In this document: in pieces, positions 1-10,344 of the stretch
Layout: each line of letters starts with the position of its first letter
Numbering within the stretch: position 1 is the stretch's first letter
NCBI RefSeq assembly: GCF_050003625.1
Contig: NC_134399.1
Location: 224,682,975 to 224,746,974, forward strand
DNA length: 64,000 nucleotides
Reading direction: 5' to 3'
Source of the DNA: Haematobia irritans
Lineage: Eukaryota; Arthropoda; Insecta; Diptera; Muscidae
Notes under the pieces: model-generated
Seen by the model: the letters and a program-made list of their open reading frames with translations, nothing else
What the model was told of the DNA's origin: nothing
The model's database searches: none
Made by a program: the position numbers and the translations under genes

Positions 1-1542
1 CTGTTAAAAACAAAATTCATCCTGCCTTCCAAAAACTTATGCTCACAGCATAAGGAATGACTTAACAATGCTGCATTCATTTTTCACGTATATCGAGGGC
101 AGGATGCATGCAACCAAGGAAACACAAAATTGCAACTCAAGGGAAACAAAAATTGCTTATTGATTTCAAATGGTTTCATCCTTTGTCGACACCAGGACGA
201 CTTTTGTCGTCCTTACTGTTGTGTAATTACAGCAGTCAACATAAAACGAGTAGGAGGACATCGATGGCAGGAGATGTAAAGTGAGGAAAAAGAAAAGTTT
301 TTTTTTCTTTTTCAAAATGACAGCAATCATCAAAAATGGCTCATTCGAAAGAAATGTTAAAAGTTAAATTAAACAGAAAATCGTTTAGTTTGGAATACAA
401 AACAAAAAAAGGACAATGGGAACAACAGCATTGACGACGAAAAGAGCAAGGAAACTATTGAAGAGGAATTTGGTGCAGAGAGTGGACAAAAACAGGAATT
501 TGTTTGAGATTTCGTGATGAAAGGAGGCCCTATTGAAATGAGATAAAGGAAGGATTGCTCAATACAGTGTCATGCAAAAAGGCAGCACATACACTTACAA
601 AGATTTACGAAAAGGTCATCATTATCCATGAGGACGCTCAGTTTTTGCTCAAAAACTGGCAAAAGGATATTGAAAGAATGATTGCGTTGGAAAAAAAGGC
701 TGGAAAAAAGATTAATTCTGTTTTAAGGTTGGTAAACAGCAACAAACAAACAATACCCACACGTACACGCATACGCACACACATGTGGACCCTCATAGAC
801 TATCAACAATGATGAAGAACAAATCCTTTGCTGCTTAACCCATATTTGACCAACCAACAAGTTTGCATGACTTATGACCATTTTCCTATACGACAATGGA
901 CAGAAACGCACATTCCCATCCTTTCTCTTCAAACCTGATAGCATTTGCTTACAACGATGGCTCCTAAAGCTTTCGGAATCTAAATTTCATACTAGAAACA
1001 GGTGGCGAGTTTGTCGGGGGTTATTGAAGGAATCCAAAGAGCATTATAAAGGTCACACATACACACACGCTTCCACATACGCACTCACACTTTCAAAACT
1101 ACTCATCCTAATGATATCCAAACATGTTCAATAGCAATGAAAGCGAAACAAAAAAAAAAAAACTTGAAGTGGCCGTTTGTAGTCCGCTACAACAAAGAAT
1201 GACCCTTCCATGTTCTTTTGGAATGAGTGGCGGCAGAGTGTATTTTGTCACATAATTTAAAGCAATCGTAACGGCTCTTGAATAGGCCGATCAAAGCAAA
1301 AACTGAAGAGGGGGAAAAAATGAAAGGGGAAATACTCTGTCCGCCAAGAACAGGAAACTAAGTCAAATGGTTTTTATTGTAATCTTAGTCGGAGTCATAG
1401 TCATTGTCATAGTAGTGCCAAAGTTACAACTACAGTGACCATCTTTGTTATGGCCTTTGACAAGTTACACAGTGGAAGGAAAGGATTCATTTTGGAAAAA
1501 TACTACAAAAGGAAAAGTAATAAACTGACCAAAATAAAATAA
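1..1542. other. Unassigned AT-rich DNA
   Basis: I recognise no gene or element here. The stretch is AT-rich with short homopolymer runs (an A/T run near 295-320, an A run near 1150) and CA-rich patches near 760-785 and 1055-1090. Open frames of up to 86 codons (for example 555-812) run through these CA-rich low-complexity patches and have no family motif. They are most likely chance. Confidence 0.6.
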
Positions 1543-1759
1543 AACAAGTAAGTAAAGTCTAAAGTCGTGCGGAGCCGACTATATTATACCCTTCAGCACT
1601 ATGTAGACCAAAATTTGTGTTACCATCTCAACAACTTCAACTTCAACTTTCCAGATACAAATACTTTTAATGGAGACATTTTTTGTACTTCTACAAAAAC
1701 TCTAGGATGAAAATTTAAATCGGCTAACGCCCTGGGATGAAACACAATGTTAGTAAAAA
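1543..1759 (-). mobile_element. DINE-E 3'-end fragment
   Basis: The complement of the DINE-E 3' terminus seen complete at 63300-63454: acaagtaagtaaagtctaaa, then a GCCGACTATATTATACCC hairpin-like segment. The fragment stops at an A-run (1753-1760), exactly where a DINE-A begins. The same junction recurs at about 47492 and 49595, where a DINE-B sits instead. Confidence 0.75.
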
Positions 1760-3041
1760 ACAAGTATATACAGCAGTAAGTTCGACCGGGCCGAATCCTA
1801 AATACCCACCATCATGAACCAAATATTAGGGTTTCCTTTGAAATTTCAGGAGGGCTTGAGGACAAGATTTCACCTATGAGGACTATATCATATTCTGGAT
1901 TTATAAGAACCATTTTTGTTTGAGTTTTAGAGGAATCATTAACATCTCTTGTAAGTGTGCAAGAAAATTATAAAATAACGTCTTGATTTGAAATCTTAAA
2001 TCTGTAGATTTTCACACGAGAAGTAAAATCTGGAAATTTTACATTGAGTTTCAAGCAATTTTCATGATCAGTGCGCCTTCTATACTCTCAAGAGGCATTA
2101 CCAAATGGACCGATGAATACGTTTTTGTGAGCCTAAAATACGAGAATATTTACAATTTCAGGCAAATCGGATAAAAACTACGGTTTCTAGGAGTTAAATC
2201 GGGAGATCGTTCTATATGGGGGATACTCACCGTTTTCGGCACATCACTTTATGGCCCGAAAATACCTCTAGATTTCCAATTTCAGGCAAATTGGATAAAA
2301 ACTTCGGATTCTAGAAGTCCAAGAAGTAAAATCGGGAAATCGGTCTATATGGGGGCTATACCAAAATATGGACCGATACTCACCACTTTCGGCACACCTC
2401 TTTATGGTCCTAAAATACCTCTAGATTTCCAATTTCAGACAAATTGGATAAAAACTATGGTTTCTATAAGCCCAAGACCCCAAATCGGAAGGTCGTTTTA
2501 TATGGGGACCATACCAAAACATGGACCGATACTCACAACGTATTTTTGGTCCTACAATACCTCTAGATTTCCAATTTCAGGTAAATTTAATTAAAACTGC
2601 GGTTTCTATAAGCCCAAGAAGTAAAATCGGGAGATCGGTCTATATGGGGGCTATACCAAAATACGGACCGATACTCACAATTTTTGGCACACGTATTTGT
2701 GGTCCTACAATACATCTAGATTTCCAATTTCAGGTAAATTGAATAAAAACTACGATTTCTATAAGCCCAAGAAGTAAAATCGGGAGATCGGTTTATATGG
2801 GGACTATATCAAAACCAGCCTGCAGACAAAAGACGAGTTTGTGCAAAATTTTAGCACGATTGCTTCATTATTGAAGACTGTAGCGAGATTACAACAGACA
2901 GACAGACGGACATCGTTATGTCGTCTTAAAATTTCTCCCTGATCAAGAATATATATACTTTATATAGTCGGAAATCGATATTTCGATGTGTTACAAACGG
3001 AATGACAAACTTATTATACCCCCGTCACCATTCTGGGTATA
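1760..3041 (-). mobile_element. DINE-A element, copy 1 (DINE-1/INE-1-like)
   Basis: Both ends are visible. The 3' end is on the left (acaagtatatacagcagtaa with the palindromic TTCG-CCGGGCCGAA region). The 5' end is on the right: a TATACCC...GGGTATA hairpin, then on the complement a cattccgtttgtaac block, a tatatatattcttgatcagg block and a GTCTGTCTGT microsatellite. This order matches the Drosophila DINE-1 consensus as I know it. The centre (about 2190-2800) is a minisatellite of about 153-bp units with the recurring core tatatgggggctatacc. It has no coding capacity; DINEs are non-autonomous Helentron derivatives. Confidence 0.85.
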
Positions 3042-4256
3042 ACAAGTATATACAGCAGTAGGTTCGGCCGGGCCGAATCTTAAATACCCACCACCATGAA
3101 TCAAATATATTAGTTTACTGCGAAACGTCTTCATCGTAGCGGGTTTCTTGATAATATATAGCATTTTAGGGGGTTTGATGACAAATTTTCTCCCAAGCAA
3201 ATCAGTTCAACCCGATTCTACCTATGAAGACTAGATCAGATTTGTGAGAACCAATTTTGTTTGAGTTTTAGAGAAATCATAAACATATCGTGTATATGAT
3301 AAAATAACGGCTTGATTTGAAATCTTAAATCTGTAGATTTTTCCGACATTATTTAAATGAATACGATGAGTAAAATCTGGAAATTTTACTTTCAATTTCA
3401 AACAATTTTCATGATCAGAGCGCCTGTTATACGTGGACGATACGGACCATTTTCGACACACCTCTCTATGGTCCCAAAATACGTCTAGGTTTCCAATTTC
3501 AGGCAAATCGGACAGGATAAATAAAAATCGGGAGATCGGTCCCCCCATATAGGCTATACCAAAACGTGAACCGATACAGACCATTTTCGACACACATATT
3601 TATGGTCCCATAATACGTCTAGATTTTCAATTTCAGGCTAATCGCATAGTAAATACAGTTTCTAGAAGCTCAAGATGTAAAATCGAGAGATCAGTCTATA
3701 TGGGGGATATACCAAAACATGGACCGATACGGACCATCTTCGACACACCTCTTTATGGTCCCAAAATACCTCTACATTTTCAATTTCAGGCAAATCGGAT
3801 AGAAAATACAGTTTCTTGACGCCCAAGAAGCAAAATCGGGAGATCGGTTTATATGGGGGCTATACCAAAACATGGTCCGATGGGCACCATTTTCGGCACA
3901 ATTTCAGGCTAATTGGACCAAAACTACGTTTTTTATAAGCCCAAGACCCCAAATCGAGAAATCGGTTTATATGGGGAATATATCAAAAATTGGACCGATA
4001 TAGCCCATCTTCGAACTTGACCTGCCTGCAACCACAAAACGAATATGTGCCAAATTTCAGGACGATAGCGCAGTTATTGAAGGATGTAGCGTGATTACAA
4101 CAGACAGACAGACGGACATGCTTATATCGTCTTAGAATTTCTCCCTGATCAAGAATATATATATTTTTATATAGTCGGAAGTCGATATTTCGATGTGTGA
4201 CACACAGAATAACAAACTTATTATACCCTCATCTCCATTCTATGGTGGTGGGTATA
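3042..4256 (-). mobile_element. DINE-A element, copy 2, head-to-tail with copy 1
   Basis: The 3' end (acaagtatatacagcagtag) abuts the 5' hairpin of copy 1 with no spacer. Its own 5' hairpin (TATACCC...atggtggtgggtata) ends at 4256. The 153-bp units in about 3530-4000 are more diverged than in copy 1. Direct head-to-tail abutment suggests either insertion of one copy into the terminus of the other, or tandem (rolling-circle type) insertion. Confidence 0.85.
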
Positions 4257-5594
4257 AAAAAGTGAACCGTATATTTCAATAAGGCCGATTTAATTATATT
4301 CTAGTTCATGGAATTATTACGTTTTAAGAAAGTTACCATGACTTTAACTTCCTATGGCACAATTTTTCAATTTTTAACTCCAATTTTTTTCCTTCAAACT
4401 ACAAAATTTTCTTTGATAAGTGAAAAATAATAATCTTGAATTTGACAAAAAATTATTTACTTATTTTTGTAAAATCGGCGTGACATCTTTGTTTCTAATA
4501 TAGTTTAGTTAAAATGTTTTTAAATTAATTTATTTTGTTCCAATATTAACTAAAATTTTCTTTCCTGATAGGTTTACTGTTTTTTTTTTCAGTATAGCTT
4601 CCATTACATGAATCGCTAAAATTTCCCTAAAATTACCATATTTCACATTTTTGTATCATCGAAAATACTGTAGCCACCATAGCCATGGCAAATGGGCAGT
4701 GGAAGTATAAATATGGTGGGCGAATTCGTCGAACAAGTGACTGAATAAACAAGTCTTCGAATAGCTTTGTAGGTACGTACGATATATGTATTCTAATGAA
4801 TTGACCATGAAATGAACTTGTTGATAAATGATGACAATCATCCTCTACGACAACAATAAACAATATTTGCAACTCTTTTGTTGAAAGTTTCCATTTAAGG
4901 TTGGCATGTTCAACATCAATAAAAGGAATTTCTTCAGCAGCAACTACTACCCTATATTGTACACACACAGCCACACACCCATTCACACACAAACAACCAA
5001 TTGGCCACAATGGCAAAAAAAAAAAACAAGGAAACGGAAAACTAGCTTTCATATGAAATTCACAAAGTAGAACAAAAGGCTGACATTATTTATTTAATTC
5101 CATTCTCATTTTATAAAATAGTTTATATTTTATATTTTGTCACAAAGAAAAAAAAACAAACACAACACACAGAGAGGATAACATCGAATGGTCTTCTTTT
5201 CTGTTGACATACGTCACAATCAGATAAGAGACGAAATGGTGCTAAACATGAAAGTAAAATAACGAAATAAAAGCGAAAACAAGGTGATAAAAATACTCCA
5301 CCCATATTTGATGAGGTTTCGCAAAGAAAAAAAAGAAGAATAACAACAACAATGGTGGAAACTTTATCAAGAATTTTGCACGAAAGGAGTATATCCTTTC
5401 TTGGTAACTTTTCTTTAAAGATAGCACAGTCTTTTTTTCACATTAACTATGGTGGTGTATTAATATGGAGAACCAAAATAGTTTTTATTTATTATTATGA
5501 TGAATTTAAATTATGGATATATGACATGAGAACTATAACAATAACAACAATTTTTAAACGGAATTTATTTCAACCCATACAGTGGAATCTTAAA
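4257..5594. other. Unassigned DNA with CA-rich patch
   Basis: No element or gene recognised. A CA-rich low-complexity patch lies at about 4955-5000. A minus-strand open frame of 139 codons (4633-5052) crosses that patch, has no motif I know, and overlaps another frame. I do not call it a gene. Confidence 0.5.
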
Positions 5595-5889
5595 GTTATA
5601 AGCTGACAATTTTGCCGATTTATCGGCATTTTGACGATTTTTAACTCAAAAAAAAGCAGTTTCCGGTTTTTGCCTCGAAAATGACGATATTTACACGGTT
5701 CAAAAATTTGGAAAAATCGTGCGAATTCGAAATCTTAACCGATTTCGATTAAATTATGCTTACTTTAAGAGTACTTAATTACCTTGTATTAAATTTGAAG
5801 ACGACCTATTTAGCTGAATACGACCCCATTTGTTGAAATCGGGCGATGCATATATATGGGGGCTATATCTAAATGTGATCCGATTTTTT

Positions 5890-7635
5890 TATACCCACCA
5901 CCATAGAATGGTGACGGGGTATAATAAGTTTGTCATTCCGTTTGTAACGCATCGAAATATCGATTTCCGACTATATAAAGTATATATATTCTTGATCAGG
6001 GAGAAATTCTAAGACGATATAAGCATGTCCGTCTGTCTGTCTGTCTGTCTGTCTGGCTGTCTGTTGTAATCACGCTACAGCATTCAATAATGGAGCTATC
6101 GTCCTGAAATTTGGCACAGAATCGTCTTTTGTCTGCGCGCAGGTCAAGTTCGAAGATGGGCTATATCGGGCCATGTTATGGTATAGCCCCCATATAAACC
6201 GACCTCCCGATTTGGGGTCTTTCGCTTATAGAAACCGTAGTTTTCATCCAATTTGCGCGAAATTGAAAATCTAGAGATATTTTGGGACCTTGAAGAGGTG
6301 TGCCAAAAATGGTGAGTGTCGGTCCATGTTTTGGTATAGCCCCCATATAAACCGACCTCCCGATTTGGGGTCTTTCGCTTATAGAAACCATAGTTTTCAT
6401 CCAATTTGCGCGAAATTGAAAATCTAGAGGTATTTTGGGACCTTGAAGAGGTGTGCCAAAAATGGTGAGTGTCGGTCCATGGTTTGGTATAGCCCCCATA
6501 TAAACCGACCTCCCGATTTGGGGTCTTTCGCATATAGAAACCGTAGTTTTCATCCAATTTGCGCGAAATTGAAAATCTAGAGATATTTTGGGACCTTGAA
6601 GAGGTGTGCCAAAAATGGTGAGTGTCGGTCCATGTTTTGGTATAGCCCCCATATAAACCGACCTCCCGATTTGGGGTCTTTCGCTTATAGAAACCATAGT
6701 TTTCATCCAATTTGCGCGAAATTGAAAATCTAGAGGTATTTTGGGACCTTGAAGAGGTGTGCCAAAAATGGTGAGTGTCGGTCCATGGTTTGGTATAGCC
6801 CCCATATAAACCGACCTCCCGATTTGGGGTCTTTCGCTTATAGAAACCATAGTTTTCATCCAATTTGCGCGAAATTGAAAATCTAGAGATATTTTGGGAC
6901 CTTGAAGAGGTGTGCCAAAAATGGTGAGTGTCGGTCCATGTTTTGGTATAGCCCCCATATAAACCGACCTCCCGATTTTACTTCTTGGGCTTATAGAAAC
7001 CGTAGTTTTTATCCAATTTGCCTGAAATTGGAAATCTGGAGGTATTTTTGGGCCATAAAGAGGTGTGCCGAAAACGGTTAGTATCGGTCGGTATTTTAGT
7101 ATAGCCCCCATAAGAACGATTTCCCGATTTAACTCCTTAGGTTTCTAGAAACCGTAGTTTTTATCCGATTTGCCTGAAATTGTAAATATTCTCGTAGGCT
7201 CACAAAAACGTGTATCGGATTAAGTTTTTATCGGTCCATTTGGTAATGCCTCCATATAGACCAATTTCACTTCTTGTGAGTATAGAAGGCGCACTGATCA
7301 TGAAAATTGCTTGAAACTCAATGTAAAATTTCCAGATTTTATTTTTCGGGTGAAAATCTACAGATTTAAAATTTCAAATCAAGACGTTATTTTATAATTT
7401 TCTTGCACACTTACAAGAGATGTTAATGATTCCTCTAAAACTCAAACAAAAATGGTTCTTATAAATCCAGAATCTGATATAGTCCTCATAGGTGAAATCT
7501 TTAAATGTATCTTCGGGAAGTGTCCTCAAGTCCTCAAGCCCTCCTGAAATTTCAAAGGAAACCCTAATATTTGGTTCATGGTGGTGGGTATTTAAGATTC
7601 GGCCCGGCCGAACTTACTGCTGTATATACTTGTTT
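5890..7635 (+). mobile_element. DINE-A element, copy 3 (full length)
   Basis: The 5' hairpin is TATACCCACCACCAT...GGTATA at 5890-5925. It is followed by the cattccgtttgtaacgcatc block, a TGTCTGTCTG microsatellite (6030-6065), the 153-bp array (6181-7110), a unique 3' part shared with copies 1 and 4, and the terminal gctgtatatacttgttt. Length is about 1.75 kb. It is nested in a DINE-C. It has no real coding capacity: the 239- and 311-codon frames on the minus strand are the array read in two frames. Confidence 0.9.
6181..7110 (+). repeat. 153-bp minisatellite with 306-bp dimer order
   Basis: The marker gtatagcccccatataaacc starts at 6181, 6334, 6487, 6640, 6793 and 6946, a spacing of exactly 153 each time. 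Neighbouring units alternate in sequence (agatatttt/aggtatttt and ccatgttttgg/ccatggtttgg), so the homogenised unit is a 306-bp dimer. The last units towards 7110 are more diverged. Confidence 0.95.
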
Positions 7636-7822
7636 ACAAATTCAATGGCGTTCGTTCTTGTGCCCAAAAAGCACTGAACCAAGTTTCATCAAAATAATTG
7701 CGACCGGAATCCTGCGAACAATACATAGACAGACCGACCGATGAACAGACGAATACAAATAGATCTACTCAGGAAGTGATTCTGAGTCGATCAGTATGTT
7801 TTATCGAGTCTAAAGTCAATAA

Positions 7823-8032
7823 AAGTTATTATTTAGGATATAAAATCTGCATGCATTTATTTTAATATTATTTAAATTCCCGATTTTTGGACGATTTTTA
7901 TAATGCAAGTGCCGATTATGATGACTTTTTCGGGAAAAAGTGATGATTTTCTTAAAATTTTGTTGGCAGCCCTGGTTTTAAGTCAATGGTATAGGAGGAA
8001 AATGTAGCGTGGTTGCAAACATTTTGTCTTTT
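7823..8032. other. AT-rich spacer with hAT-like terminus
   Basis: Ends near 7975 with ...tgttggcagccctgg. Its complement, ccagggctgccaacaaaatt, resembles a hAT-type terminus. A partly similar segment (gctgacaattttgccg) lies near 5601, so 5595-7975 may be an old element carrying the DINE-C/A nest. This is weak. Confidence 0.25.
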
Positions 8033-9085
8033 TATACCCTAAAATACATAGTGGTCAGGGTATAATAACTTTGATCTGCCAAAAAAATGTGAATGTGAAT
8101 TAAAATATATACCGATCGACTCAGACTCACCTCCAGAGTCGATCTAGCGCTTGGTGTCCGTCCGTCTGTCTTTGTATTTGTTGTTCGCAGGATTCCGGTC
8201 GCAATTTTTAACCGATTTGGATGAAATTTGGTACATTGTTTTTTTTGGGCACAAGGACGAACGCTATTGAATTTGGAAGAAATCGGATCAAATTTAGATA
8301 TAGCTCTCATATATATGTATCGACGGATTTCGACAAATGTAGTTACGCTGCGCTTTTTTAGAAATCGATTATCGTCAAATTTGGCACAAAGTAATCTTTT
8401 TCATCATTGAAATCGGTTTAGATTTAGATATAGCTCACATATATATGTATCGCTCGATTTTCAAAAATTTGGCCACAAAACCCTTATTATTTACCCGATC
8501 TTACTCAAATTTAGCAAAAGGTAATCGTCCGTACACCCAAAGAAATTTGTTAGTAGGGACAGCAGAAAAGTCTGCTAAAACAGCAGAAAGTCTGCTGAAA
8601 AAAGGACAGCAGTCACTGTTTGCTGAAATAGCAAACATTTCCTGCTATTTATTAAGCTCGATTACACTAAAACATGTTTTATTTTGGCTAAAACAAATAA
8701 AAATTTCAACTTAGGAGCTATCCTAACATAATTAAAACAATATTTTATGAATATCTATAGTATTTGACCAAATATCTGAATATTTATCGGATTGAGGCTA
8801 ACAGCAAACAAAATGTTTGCTGATCGTATTTAGGAGCTTGTAAGTGTATTACTGTGCAAAAATATACCAAAAACTACTTTTGGTTCTTAAATATGCTTTG
8901 AGGAAACATTTATAACCTAAACATGTTATAAATTGTTGTTCATTAGGCCATGAAGTACAAAAATATAACAGCAAACATCGACTGCTGTTTTTAGCAGACT
9001 TTTTTCTATGAGTGTAGAATTAACCAAATCTGCCAAATATCATCTAAATCGGTTCACATTTAGATATATAGCTCCCACATATATA
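8033..9085 (+). mobile_element. DINE-C element, 5' part, interrupted
   Basis: Begins with the hairpin TATACCCTAAAATACATAGTGGTCAGGGTATA. It then has the gatcgactcagactcacctc block, a TCCGTCCGTCTGTC microsatellite and the first central units. A TA-MITE (8534-9014) splits it, and a Himar1-like mariner truncates it at 9085. Confidence 0.8.
8534..9014. mobile_element. TA-MITE (481 bp) with GTCTGCT/AGCAGAC subterminal repeats
   Basis: Flanked by TA at 8532-8533 and 9015-9016. The termini are cacccaaagaaa on the left and the complement of cactcatagaaaaaa on the right. Subterminal gtctgctaaaacagcag on the left matches ctgctgtttttagcagac on the right in inverted form. DINE-C sequence resumes on the right (gaattaaccaaatctgcc). 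It is a non-autonomous DNA transposon; the superfamily is not determined beyond TA target use. Confidence 0.7.
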
Positions 9086-9747
9086 ACAGGTTGGCTGATA
9101 AGTCCCCGGTCTGGCACATAGAAGGCGTCGCTAGTATTAAATGTATATTATTTTTATATAGTACCAACCTTCAAATAATTCGTGTCAAAATTTGACGTCT
9201 GTAAGTCAATTAGTTTGTGAGATAGAGCGTCTTTTGTGAAGCAACTTTTGTTATTGTGAAAAAAATGGAAAAAAATGAATTTCGTGTTTTGATAAAATGC
9301 TGTTTTCTGAAGGGAAAAATACGGTGGAAGCAAAAACTCGGCTTGATAATGAGTTTCCGAACTCTGCCCCAGGGAAATCAACAATAATTGATTGGTATGC
9401 AAAATTCAAGCGTGGTGAAATGTGCACGGAGGACGGTGAACGCAGTGGACTCCCGAAAGAGGTGGTTACCGACGAAAACATTAAAACAAAATGATTTTGA
9501 ATGACCGTAAAATGAAGTTGATCGAGATAGCAGAGGCCTTAAAGATATCAAAGGAACGTGTTGGTCATATCATTCATCAATGTTTGGATATGCGGAAGCT
9601 CTGTGCAAAATGGATGCCGCGCGAGCTCACATTTGAACAAAACCAACAACGTGTTGATGATTCTGAGCGGTGTTTGCAGCTGTTAACTCGTAATACACCC
9701 GAGTTTTTCCGTCGATATGTGACAATGAATGAAACATGGCTCCATCA

Positions 9748-10097
9748 TGGCAGCCACCGTGGTGCAATGGTTAGCATACCCGCCTTGCATACACAAGGTC
9801 GTGGGTTCGATTCCTGCTTCCACCGAACACCAAAAAAGTTTCTCAGCGGTGAATTATCCCACCTCAGTAATGCTGGTTACATTTCTGAGGGTTACAAAGC
9901 TTCTCTAAGTAGTTTCACTGCAATGTGGAACGCCGTTCGGACTCGGCTATAAAAAGGAGGCCCCTTGTCATTGAGCTTAACATGGAATCGGGCAGCACTC
10001 AGTGATAAGAGAGGAGTTCACCAATGTGGTATCACAATGGACTGAATAGTCTAAGTGAGCCTGATACATTGGGCTGCCACCTAACCTAACCTAACCT
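9748..10097 (+). mobile_element. SINE-1, full length, tRNA-derived
   Basis: A 350-bp insert inside the mariner, flanked by the 4-bp repeat ATCA (9744-9747 and 10098-10101). The tRNA-like head has an A box (tggtgcaatgg, 9760-9770) and a B box (ggttcgattcc, 9804-9814). A body follows with gaatcgggcagcactcagtg and gtggtatcacaatggactga, and it ends in (CCTAA)n at about 10078-10097. The SINE postdates the mariner. A partner LINE is not identified. Confidence 0.9.
9760..9814 (+). promoter_or_regulatory. RNA polymerase III A and B boxes of SINE-1
   Basis: A box tggtgcaatgg at 9760-9770 and B box ggttcgattcc at 9804-9814, about 44 bp apart. This is the spacing of an internal tRNA-type pol III promoter. 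The segment does not fold as an intact tRNA (no proper acceptor pairing), so it is a SINE head and not a tRNA gene. Confidence 0.8.
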
Positions 10098-10344
10098 ATC
10101 ACTACACTTCTGAGTCCAATCGACAGTCGGCTGAGTGGACAGCAACCAGTGAACCGTCTCCGAAGCATGGAAAGACTCAAAAGTCCGCTGGCAAAGTAAT
10201 GGCCTCTGTTTTTTGGGATGCGCATAGAATAATTTTTATCGATTATCTTGAGAATGGAAAAACCATCAACAGTGACTATTATATGGCGTTATTGGAGCGT
10301 TTGAAGGTCGAAATCGCGGCAAAACGGCCCCATATGAAGAAGAA

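Larger units (their letters stand above)
5790..7822 (-). mobile_element. DINE-C remnant, split by a DINE-A
   Basis: Two pieces (about 5790-5889 and 7636-7822) line up with one uninterrupted DINE-C at 57100-57370. The left piece ends ...gatccgattttttt. The right piece resumes acaaattcaatggcgttcgt and carries the gattctgagtcgatc block. The intervening DINE-A therefore inserted into a DINE-C. The DINE-C lacks its terminal hairpin. Confidence 0.7.
9086..10344 (+). mobile_element. Himar1-like (irritans-subfamily) mariner, 3'-truncated
   Basis: The left TIR starts at 9086 right after a TA (9084-9085) inside the DINE-C. The first 20 bases are acaggttggctgataagtcc, and the TIR runs to about 9112, matching the Himar1 TIR as I remember it. 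The coding part follows. The element is interrupted by SINE-1 (9748-10097) and loses its 3' third and right TIR at the DINE-B that begins at 10345. Confidence 0.9.
9265..10344 (+). pseudogene. Himar1-like mariner transposase, broken
   Basis: This encodes the cut-and-paste DD34D transposase of the mariner irritans subfamily. The start ATG at 9265 begins MEKNEFRVLIK. About 17 codons later a 1-bp loss shifts frame into 9297-9494. A small deletion near 9490 shifts it again into 9491-9743. Recognisable blocks are the N-terminal helix-turn-helix (GKSTIIDWYAKFKRG), MILNDRKMKLIEIAEALKIS and the LTRNTPEFFRRYVTM block before the active site. The first catalytic motif reads MNETW instead of MDETW: codon 9728-9730 is AAT, so Asp became Asn. 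SINE-1 splits the gene just after this. Coding resumes at 10102 and 10199-10344 (MASVFWDAHRIIFIDYLENG) and stops at the DINE-B insertion before the second and third Asp. It is inactive for several independent reasons. Confidence 0.92.

Noticed and set aside
4633..5052. 139-codon minus frame as a membrane protein
   Set aside because: It is driven by CA/GT-rich low complexity, overlaps another open frame, and has no motif or conserved structure.
6181..7110. CRISPR-like regular repeats
   Set aside because: Units are contiguous 153-bp repeats without spacers, in a eukaryotic genome.
6144..7111. Open frames of 239 and 311 codons as a repeat-protein gene
   Set aside because: They are the 153-bp DINE-A array read in two frames; the same happens in every array of the window, and the sequence is a non-coding part of the element.
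9760..9830. tRNA gene
   Set aside because: A and B boxes are present but no closed cloverleaf, and the segment is the head of a dispersed SINE with a target duplication. The same applies to 16340-16405, 16553-16640, 22217-22302, 23534-23600 and 34761-34840.
9491..9952. Mariner-SINE fusion protein
   Set aside because: The frame continues by chance from the transposase into the SINE-1 insertion; the join is an insertion boundary, not a designed fusion.
10078..10097. Telomeric (TTAGG)n array
   Set aside because: Only about four units, always at the 3' end of SINE-1, and flies do not use TTAGG telomeres.
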